DNA from: T3Sed10-241 sp036796255
GTDB lineage: Bacteria; Bacteroidota; Bacteroidia; Flavobacteriales_D; Cryomorphaceae
Direction of reading: 5' to 3'
Length of the DNA stretch: 5,474 nt
Assembly: GCA_036796255.1 (NCBI GenBank)
Contig: DAIRDH010000128.1
Location: 1-5,474 of the forward strand
Made by a program: the position numbers and the translations under genes. Below are positions 1 through 5,474 of the stretch, piece after piece; position 1 is the first letter of the stretch, and every line of letters starts with the position of its first letter. The notes beneath the pieces were generated by a model, which was not told the DNA's origin, ran no database searches, and saw only the letters and a program-made list of their open reading frames with translations.

Positions 1-2658
1 CCCTTCGAGGCGCAATACGTAAATGCCGTTGTGGATGTGTCTCGGTATATGGATGCTGTGTGGGTTTACGCCTTGACTTAGCACCTCCCCATGCACCAGC
101 CTTCCAGAGATGTCGTATAACATGGCGCGGTCGAAACCATTGTCATCGTCATGATGAAGTTGAAAATAAACCTGATCGTGGTACACAGGGTTGGGGTATA
201 CGAGGTATGATTTGTGCTCTTCCGACATTTGCGCTTCAAAACGCGGATCAAAGCCCATGATGGGCATGCGCATGATGTGGAGCGATTGCTCATTGTGACG
301 CTGTGAGCTTACCGCAAAATCACTGCCGACCATGCCTTGTATCATGTTGGTGGTGCTTACAAACATACCAGCAGTGGGATGAGCTGCAATGCCAACTTTA
401 TGGTCGACCATTTCACTATAGAAACGAAACCGTTTTATGGGAGTTTGTAAAATACTGCTTTCCTGCAAGTTGCCATCTATGCTGCGCGTATCGATCTGTA
501 TGTGAAAGTTGCTTTCAGCACCAGAAAGATCATGCATGAAATCAGTTGGTGTCGATACCAGAGAGGCTACATACACACCACCGCTACCCGGCCATACGTC
601 ATAAACAATCTTTGCGAGCTCGGGCTCATCTGCAAACAGCTTTTTTGGTGTTCCCGAGCCCACGTCCATAATGGCATGAAATCCATTCCAGGAGCAGTTC
701 ATGAAATTGCTTGTTTTCAACAGCTCCAGATTGCCCCAGTGTACATCACCGCGGGTATGTCCGCTCACCCATAGGTCGCCATTGGGCAGTGCAGCTATGC
801 CTGCAGGCCGAATGTGATCGCTGACCTCCCAGTGATTTTCCCAAAGCAGCTGACCCGCTTCAATCTCATAGGCAGCCATCTGCACCGTCCAGTCACTGAA
901 GGCGCAAGAGCCGGAAGTATTATATCCTGTACCGCCTTCCAGCGCTATAAGCTTCTGGCTGTACTCATCATAGTGCAGGATATGAATCGCCCCGGAATTT
1001 CGGCCGAAATTGTCATTTTCAGCTGGGAGTGGAGCGCTCCACTTGGGCGTACCAGTCTCATCATATCGCGCCACAAATCCGATCTGATCTGGAGTTTCGA
1101 GTCGGGGAATTTGCGGCCCAAGATTTAAGATTCGCTTGAAAAAGCCAAGGACAAAAATGCCCTCGTCCTTGTACACGATATCGCGAATGCTGATGTCCTT
1201 ACCCGGCAGCCATTTGTCCCACAGCAATTCTCCATCACTGTCGAGTCCGAACAAGAAAGTGCCCTCTGAATTGCGGTTGAAGATGGTGTCACCGAAGTAG
1301 GTAATTGGTGGTCGGTGATGGGCTGCGATCACCATACGGCCGTGTTCCGGGTGTCGGGCCAGATGCACTATTTCAGAGCCGGCAATCAGATTTTTCATTT
1401 TGCGCAAGCGGCCATCATCTTCCAGAATATGAAGTATGCATGAGGCTGTGCTATATGGCAAATCAAACCTTTCAGGGATATACTGATTCTCATCATGGGC
1501 TATCCAGGCATACCTCTCATTGTAGCCCTGATAGAGGCAGGCCACTGATCCATCAGCCGCTATATTTGGCTTCGAGTGGAACCGTCTGATGTAATATGAT
1601 TCAGGATAGTTGGCATCATAAAGTCCGAAACTGCGCTGCCAGTGCAAGGTGTCAGGAACAAGCTCTGCTGCATCGGCAAATGAGAGGTCCAGCGCGTATA
1701 GCTGCATTTCCTTGAGTTCTTCTCCAACTAGCACATACAGTCCCTCATCAGTGGATGGAACAAAGTAGTGTTCATCTATTCCTTTGGCACCTGCATGAAA
1801 CTCAGCGTACAGTTTGGTGCCTTCGGTGCTTCCATCGCTTTTCCAAATTTCCCTTCCGGAAAGGGGATGGTTGGCCACAAAGTATACTACACCACTGTGC
1901 TCCGCTCCTGAAAACTCTCGGTAGTTGTGTGAAGCGGGAAAATGGCTGGGTCGGATGTCCACACTGCGGGCTTTTCCTTTGTGAATATCTGCAATGAGTT
2001 CGGGGCCTGTTTGCGTAAGCAAATAGGGTTCTATACCCGTATTGTCAAAATCGCCGAAGACGAGCAAACCATTTTGCGAATGCATGATGGGATTTTGAAA
2101 ACGCCTGTTTTGATGGCTGTAATTGGCAAGCCAAAATTGACCTGTGGCGCTTGGCAGGTGGATGCGGACTACGGCTTCTCGGCCGTCCTCAAAATGGAGA
2201 TAAAAAGGCACCTGTGCGTTTACCGTGAGTACGGCATACTCACCGTCCATGGCAATATGCTGATACCACTCGCTGGGCACGAAATTGATTTCACCTTGTG
2301 GATCGGCAACACTGGTTGAAGCTCCGGTGAGCATATTGAGCACCATGTAATCAGGCGCGCTGTACCAGGTTTCCTTTCTNNNNNNNNNNNNNNNNNNNNN
2401 NNNNNNNNNNNNNNNNNNNNNNNNNNNNNNNNNNNNNNNNNNNNNNNNNNNNNNNNNNNNNNNNNNNNNNNNNNNNNNNGTACTCCGCGTAATCATTATG
2501 TCATGCGCGGGATCGATCAACAGAATTTGCCTGCTGTCGAATGTATGATCACTGAGTAATGTGAATTGTGCTTTTGCGGAAGCAGAAAACGCACAAATCG
2601 TAAGCACTGCCAGTACTTTTGTTAAAAAGGAGGGACGGATATACTGGCACAGGCTCAT
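1..2658 (-). CDS. Large secreted T9SS substrate with ELWxxDGT-like repeat and beta-propeller-like segments (3' end outside window, internal gap)
   Basis: This is a surface or extracellular protein exported by Sec and then by the type IX secretion system; its function is unknown. Translating the minus strand gives a signal peptide at residues 1-30 (hydrophobic LAVLTICAFSA, cleavage after AKA, mature start QFTLL). After the assembly gap (residues 60-93 unknown) the same frame stays open for 793 codons to the window edge. A degenerate ELWxxDGT repeat is visible at about residues 268-281 (GREIWKSDGSTEGT). Propeller-like strands follow: FLFGLDSDGELLW from 468, GFVARYDETGTPKW from 527 and IAALPNGDLWVSG from 621. 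Residues 817-886 form a T9SS type A sorting domain (YLVYPNPV, then YDISGRLV, then NGIYVLRLEG). About 10-15 residues and the stop codon should lie beyond the left edge. ATG at 2658 is chosen because it gives a clean signal peptide and an in-frame TAA lies upstream with no other ATG between. No Shine-Dalgarno is seen. Confidence in a real coding region is high; ligand or enzymatic role is not inferable. Confidence 0.93.
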   Translation of the reverse strand, partial: MSLCQYIRPSFLTKVLAVLTICAFSASAKAQFTLLSDHTFDSRQILLIDPAHDIMITRSXXXXXXXXXXXXXXXXXXXXXXXXXXXXXXXXXXRKETWYSAPDYMVLNMLTGASTSVADPQGEINFVPSEWYQHIAMDGEYAVLTVNAQVPFYLHFEDGREAVVRIHLPSATGQFWLANYSHQNRRFQNPIMHSQNGLLVFGDFDNTGIEPYLLTQTGPELIADIHKGKARSVDIRPSHFPASHNYREFSGAEHSGVVYFVANHPLSGREIWKSDGSTEGTKLYAEFHAGAKGIDEHYFVPSTDEGLYVLVGEELKEMQLYALDLSFADAAELVPDTLHWQRSFGLYDANYPESYYIRRFHSKPNIAADGSVACLYQGYNERYAWIAHDENQYIPERFDLPYSTASCILHILEDDGRLRKMKNLIAGSEIVHLARHPEHGRMVIAAHHRPPITYFGDTIFNRNSEGTFLFGLDSDGELLWDKWLPGKDISIRDIVYKDEGIFVLGFFKRILNLGPQIPRLETPDQIGFVARYDETGTPKWSAPLPAENDNFGRNSGAIHILHYDEYSQKLIALEGGTGYNTSGSCAFSDWTVQMAAYEIEAGQLLWENHWEVSDHIRPAGIAALPNGDLWVSGHTRGDVHWGNLELLKTSNFMNCSWNGFHAIMDVGSGTPKKLFADEPELAKIVYDVWPGSGGVYVASLVSTPTDFMHDLSGAESNFHIQIDTRSIDGNLQESSILQTPIKRFRFYSEMVDHKVGIAAHPTAGMFVSTTNMIQGMVGSDFAVSSQRHNEQSLHIMRMPIMGFDPRFEAQMSEEHKSYLVYPNPVYHDQVYFQLHHDDDNGFDRAMLYDISGRLVHGEVLSQGVNPHSIHIPRHIHNGIYVLRLEG
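2380..2479. other. Assembly gap of 100 N inside a coding sequence
   Basis: Exactly 100 undetermined bases interrupt the T9SS substrate gene, 179 bases after its start codon. A round 100 is the usual scaffolding placeholder, so the true length is probably unknown. With 100 bases the reading frames on both sides agree, which one placeholder in three would do by chance. The predicted residues 60-93 are therefore not reliable in number or identity. Confidence 0.98.
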
Positions 2659-2941
2659 AGGCCCTGCAATATAAGCATATTGACCACAGATAGATGTTAA
2701 ATCTGGAAATTAACCATTTGATAATGTCAAGAACTGAACTTTTACTGGTCGATGGGAGGGGTCTTTCGGCCGATTAGAAACGGTGTTCGAACGGAACTAC
2801 AATGAGAAAACAATCACATAAATCACCCCTCCGGAATCAAGACAAATATTCTCTCTCGTCAAGGCACAGCGCTCCCGAGACCATCACCGCGACCTTTGTT
2901 TTCAGGGCTTTTGTAGGTCTGTTTTTGCGATCACAGAACAC
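2659..2941. other. Intergenic region upstream of the T9SS substrate gene, no supportable gene
   Basis: This stretch of about 280 bases separates the end of the glycan-binding operon from the start of the T9SS substrate gene and should contain that gene's promoter and leader. I see no tRNA, no ordinary gene and no clear Bacteroidota promoter (TTTG, about 19 bases, TAnnTTTG). The nearest match to the -7 element on the minus strand is TATCTGTG at 2692-2685, with one mismatch and no good -33 partner. The 68-codon plus-strand frame from 2802 has no recognisable product and runs through the palindrome, so I do not call it. Short palindromes TCGGCCGA and GTTCGAAC occur near 2767-2791 and may be chance. 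Confidence 0.6.
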
Positions 2942-2997
2942 AATCGCACAACAGGATGAGCAATATATTGCCGAATTGCCCATCCTGTTGTGCGATT
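2942..2997 (-). terminator. Near-perfect 56-base palindrome, probable transcription terminator
   Basis: The arms AATCGCACAACAGGATG (2942-2958) and its exact reverse complement (2981-2997) pair over 17 bases. After one mismatch (A2959/C2980) five more pairs form (GCAAT 2960-2964 with ATTGC 2975-2979), leaving a 10-base loop. On the minus strand the hairpin begins 18 bases after the TGA of the glycan-binding gene, the expected place for an operon terminator. The sequence following on that strand is GTGTTCTGTG, which lacks a proper U tract, so this is not a textbook intrinsic terminator. It could instead protect the 3' end of the mRNA or be a copy of a dispersed palindromic repeat. Confidence 0.6.
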
Positions 2998-3015
2998 ATC
3001 AATCTTAATTTACTT

Positions 3016-4491
3016 TCACCCCCCAGGAATCACCCAAATCACCGAATTATATTCCCCCAAGCCATTGTCTTCCTTGAGCGGGTTGTCGGGGTCGGTGGTC
3101 CAGGCGCCATCTACCCTGAACCTGTAAATGTACTTGCCCGGGCTGAGGTGCAAGGGAAATATCCAAGCCCCGTCGCGGCGGAGCATGCGGTTGTTGGTCT
3201 CGCTCCAGCCGGTAAAATTGCCGGTCACCACCACTTCTTTGGCATTGGGAAACTTGTCGGTGCTGAAAATGTGGTTGGTGCCAATGGACACAAAGCTGTT
3301 TTTGTAATCGCCGTGTTCGATGAAATAGGGGTTGAACACGTCCTCATGCCAGGTGCCGTCTACAATGAATTTGTACTCGTAATTGCCGTCGGCCACTGCG
3401 TAGTAGAGCTCCCAGCCCGATTTGGTTTTGGTCATGGGCAGTTCTGATTCGCTCCATTGGTTGAAGGTGCCGCTGAGGATCACCTGCTCCGCATTTTCAA
3501 ATCCTGACAGGTAAAACCTGTAGGCCCGGCCCAATGAAAGGAAGGAGTTGAAGTCGCCATAGCCGTCAGGACGCTTGTCGGCATTGAGGGGGTCGGTGAA
3601 GTACTTGCCATCGACCAGAAATTTGTAGGCATGGCTGCCCTCCCTGAGGTAAATGCGGGTGGACCAGCCCTCACCTTCACGCTGCATGCGGAGCTCCTTG
3701 ATATGCCAGCCATTAAAGCTTGCGGCGAGCACTACGTTCTTTGCTTTGACATGGCCGGGCAGGTAGAAGCGTTGGTTGTAGACGAAAAGCACAGAATTGT
3801 GGCCATTCCAACCGTCGTGCTCTTTGAGCTCATTGCGTGGATCCTGTTTCCAGTAGCCATCCACAATAAATTTGTACAGGTACTTGCCGGGCGGCAGCGG
3901 AATACTAAGCTCCCATGCTCCCTGGGCATTGCGCTTCATATACAGCTCAGAGGTGCGCCAGTTGTTGAAGGATCCGCTGAGCACCACTTCTTTGGCATCT
4001 TTGAAATTGTTCAGGACAAAAGTTACCTTGCCATCCTCACGCTGCACCGGCTCAGGGCCTTTGAATTTGTTGCGGCCATACAGCACCTGGCTTTGGTCTA
4101 CGTAGCCCGCTCCGCTGAAGAAGTTTTCTGGGCCCACATCGGGATTGGTCAAGTGGTCGCCCGGGCGCATACCTTCCGATGCTTGTTGCATGGAGCGGCG
4201 GAGCTCCACCACCCCCTTTCCCGTAAGGTACACCTGCCACACAAAACCCTCCGCATCGCTGAGCGTATCGGCTTGGGCAAGGGCGAGGGCCCGCTTCACA
4301 AATGCGGCATCGAGCCCGAAGGGATCGAGGTGCTTTGTGCGCTCCTCGGGGCTCCATGCGCGCTCAATGCGGATGGTGATGCTGTCGCCATCGATGGTGC
4401 ACACCTCCGGAGCCTGCGCCATGGCAGAGCTGCTCTGCCAGAGCTGCAGACCCAGGATTATCACAAACTTGATCAGTATGCCAATTCTCAT
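3016..4491 (-). CDS. Exported protein with four tandem AMPK-type glycogen-binding (CBM48-like) modules
   Basis: The 491-residue product is a likely periplasmic or surface alpha-glucan-binding protein. Residues 1-25 are a signal peptide (hydrophobic IGILIKFVIILGLQL, cleavage after AMA). Residues 26-150 form a region I do not recognise. Four repeats of about 83 residues follow at 156-237, 240-321, 324-404 and 406-487. Each carries the module's hallmarks: F-N/T-x-W (W178, W262, W346, W429), Y-K/R-F-x-V-D-G (206, 289, 373, 456) and a late Asn (N232, N315, N398, N482). By the AMPK beta-subunit model, the two Trp, the Lys and the Asn contact sugar. The second Trp is kept in modules 1, 3 and 4 (W214, W381, W464) and is Tyr297 in module 2; the Lys is Arg457 in module 4. 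There is no glycoside hydrolase domain, lipobox or T9SS tail. The start ATG overlaps the stop of the protease gene. Binding of glycogen or starch is inferred from the family, not shown; protein-protein scaffolding by these E-set folds is an alternative. Confidence 0.93.
   Translation of the reverse strand: MRIGILIKFVIILGLQLWQSSSAMAQAPEVCTIDGDSITIRIERAWSPEERTKHLDPFGLDAAFVKRALALAQADTLSDAEGFVWQVYLTGKGVVELRRSMQQASEGMRPGDHLTNPDVGPENFFSGAGYVDQSQVLYGRNKFKGPEPVQREDGKVTFVLNNFKDAKEVVLSGSFNNWRTSELYMKRNAQGAWELSIPLPPGKYLYKFIVDGYWKQDPRNELKEHDGWNGHNSVLFVYNQRFYLPGHVKAKNVVLAASFNGWHIKELRMQREGEGWSTRIYLREGSHAYKFLVDGKYFTDPLNADKRPDGYGDFNSFLSLGRAYRFYLSGFENAEQVILSGTFNQWSESELPMTKTKSGWELYYAVADGNYEYKFIVDGTWHEDVFNPYFIEHGDYKNSFVSIGTNHIFSTDKFPNAKEVVVTGNFTGWSETNNRMLRRDGAWIFPLHLSPGKYIYRFRVDGAWTTDPDNPLKEDNGLGEYNSVIWVIPGG
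3031..4026 (-). repeat. Four in-frame tandem repeats encoding glycogen-binding modules
   Basis: Protein-level repeats of about 250 bases each: module 1 at 4026-3781, module 2 at 3774-3529, module 3 at 3522-3280, module 4 at 3276-3031. The F-x-x-W motif recurs at intervals of 84, 84 and 83 residues. The modules have diverged well beyond near-identical DNA, with similarity strongest around the codons for YKFxVDG, so the duplication is old and the array should not be prone to recent recombination or assembly collapse. Linkers are only two or three residues, implying a compact rod of domains. Confidence 0.9.
4488..4491 (-). promoter_or_regulatory. ATGA stop/start overlap linking protease and glycan-binding genes
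   Basis: On the minus strand the protease ends GAC ATG AAA TGA and the next gene begins at the ATG formed by the last A of AAA plus TG of the stop. This -4 overlap is the classic arrangement for translational coupling by termination and re-initiation. It puts the two genes in one transcript and suggests linked expression. No separate promoter or Shine-Dalgarno for the downstream gene is apparent. Confidence 0.85.
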
Positions 4492-5474
4492 TTCATGTCC
4501 AAGTTATCGATTAAACACATACGCAGTTCTCCTTTCGGAAAATTGAGCCGCAGCACGCCCTGCTTCAAAAACTCATAGCCCAGCATGCCATCCACTTGGG
4601 TGCCGTATAGTTCGCTCATGTGGTCCAGGCGCATCAGGGCGGTTTGCATGGGGGCCAGTTGCAGCTCCCCAACGCGCATGCCCGACAGCGCTCCGTAGAA
4701 AATTTCAGTGCGCTGACTTCCGCTGCCCGCCATGCTGCTGCGTCCGGTGATTTTAAGTTGTTCCAGAACTTTTTTGTTGCATCGGTTGTCGAGCACGTTG
4801 ATTTCAGCGCCTGTGTCGATGCACAAGAATAGCGGCTTCTCAGCCACATAAACCCTTGCGAAGGCGCCTGTGCCGGCAAATTGCATTTTGCCAATAAGGC
4901 TGCACGTACTGCGCGGGGCCAGCGCAGGTTCACCTTTTTTATCGCAGCGGATGAGCCGGAGTACGCCTTGCTGCAAATCTATTTCCACCTCGAAATCGGT
5001 GAAGAGGTTCAAGCCAAGCAGGCCCATAATTTGTCTTCCGCGGATATTTTCAAGGTGGCTTAAGTCGATTGCATCCGCGTTGAAATCTTTGTAAGAGAGT
5101 CCTTTGATGCGCAGCTCTCCCACTTCCACTTCCTGCTGGTAGCCAATGGCGCCTGTTACTCCGCTCGCCCGGGCCGAGGATACTTTTCGGGCAGATGGAA
5201 AGTACATCTTATTGAGCACCAAAGTGGCTGCTCCCGTGTCGAAAATGAAATCGCCTATCACCGAGTCCACCTTTGCTTCTACGAGGAGCAGGTTGCCGGC
5301 GCGCTTGAGCGGGAGGGTGAGCACATCGAAGACGTATTCCGGTTTGGGGTCTCTTGCAGAAGGACTTGCCAGGCTGGTTTTGACTGGAACGTGCAGTTGG
5401 GCCGGACTTAAAATGGCAGCGCCTCCGGTCATTAAGACCATGCTGGTTAAGAGCAGATGCAGGAGGGTGTTCAG
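4488..5474 (-). CDS. Exported bilobed retropepsin-like aspartic protease (5' end outside window)
   Basis: This is a probable periplasmic or surface aspartic endopeptidase of clan AA. Numbering from the ATG at 5441, it has two homologous lobes. Lobe 1 has the catalytic motif FIFDTGAATLVLN (Asp68) and the hydrophobic-Gly flap partner IMGLLG (138-143). Lobe 2 has LCIDTGAEINVLD (Asp209) and VDGMLG (283-288). Each ends in a similar strand (QQGVLRLI and KQGVLRLN). Both Asp-Thr-Gly triads are intact, so one chain could form a complete two-aspartate active site, as in pepsin, rather than needing a homodimer. The frame stays open for 11 codons upstream of that ATG to the window edge, encoding LNTLLHLLLTS, which is signal-peptide-like and continuous with MVLMTGGAAILSPAQ. 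The true start is therefore probably beyond the edge, and the 317-codon version is likely too short. No PDZ domain, T9SS tail or lipobox is visible. It is the upstream partner of the glycan-binding gene. Substrate is unknown. Confidence 0.92.
   Translation of the reverse strand: MNTLLHLLLTSMVLMTGGAAILSPAQLHVPVKTSLASPSARDPKPEYVFDVLTLPLKRAGNLLLVEAKVDSVIGDFIFDTGAATLVLNKMYFPSARKVSSARASGVTGAIGYQQEVEVGELRIKGLSYKDFNADAIDLSHLENIRGRQIMGLLGLNLFTDFEVEIDLQQGVLRLIRCDKKGEPALAPRSTCSLIGKMQFAGTGAFARVYVAEKPLFLCIDTGAEINVLDNRCNKKVLEQLKITGRSSMAGSGSQRTEIFYGALSGMRVGELQLAPMQTALMRLDHMSELYGTQVDGMLGYEFLKQGVLRLNFPKGELRMCLIDNLDMK

Noticed and set aside
78..293. 71-codon minus-strand frame
   Set aside because: It is on the same strand but in a different frame from the T9SS sorting domain, which has the recognisable protein sequence.
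303..2319. Series of plus-strand frames of 78 to 125 codons
   Set aside because: All lie opposite a continuous minus-strand frame with signal peptide and T9SS sorting domain, and none has a coherent product.
2685..2692. TATCTGTG on the minus strand as a Bacteroidota -7 promoter element
   Set aside because: One mismatch to TAnnTTTG and no TTTG-like element about 19 bases upstream, so the match could be chance.
2740..2800. TTCGAAC with flanking GC-rich bases as a possible tRNA T-arm
   Set aside because: The flanking bases do not form the five-pair T stem and no acceptor or anticodon stem can be drawn around it.
2802..3008. 68-codon plus-strand frame in the intergenic region
   Set aside because: No similarity recognised, no ribosome-binding or promoter signal, and the last part is encoded by the palindrome. 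A small gene cannot be excluded but is not supported.
2956..3447. 163-codon plus-strand open frame
   Set aside because: It starts inside the palindrome and is antisense to modules 3 and 4 of the glycogen-binding protein; the protein looks like a low-complexity shadow.
3631..4578. 315-codon plus-strand open frame
   Set aside because: It lies antisense to the glycogen-binding gene and its overlap partner, has no recognisable domain, and its length is explained by the codon bias of the opposite strand.

Overview
The window looks like a scaffold from a member of the Bacteroidota. The strongest evidence is the left-hand gene, whose product ends in a type IX secretion (T9SS) type A sorting domain, a system restricted to that phylum. 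The absence of Shine-Dalgarno sequences before the two visible starts agrees with this. I cannot place the genus. All three genes I can support are on the minus strand, so the window reads from right to left in transcription order.

Right part (5474 to 3016): two genes joined by a 4-base ATGA stop/start overlap. The first encodes an exported aspartic protease of the retropepsin/pepsin type with two DTGA lobes in one chain; its start lies beyond the right edge. The second encodes a 491-residue exported protein with an unrecognised N-terminal region followed by four tandem AMPK-type glycogen-binding (CBM48-like) modules. The overlap suggests co-translation and perhaps a shared role in the cell envelope.

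Middle (3015 to 2659): an intergenic stretch with a near-perfect 56-base palindrome shortly after the glycan-binding gene, most likely marking the end of that operon, then about 280 bases without a supportable gene that must hold the control region of the next gene.

Left part (2658 to 1): one long open frame with a signal peptide, a degenerate ELWxxDGT-type repeat, beta-propeller-like segments and the T9SS sorting domain. It is interrupted by an assembly gap of exactly 100 N and is cut by the left edge just before its natural end. Many short plus-strand frames lie over this region, but none is convincing; the minus-strand frame is open over all 793 codons between the gap and the edge.

Nothing here is a defence island, mobile element, CRISPR array or RNA gene. 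The most notable item is the coupling of a bilobed bacterial retropepsin with a four-module glycogen-binding protein.
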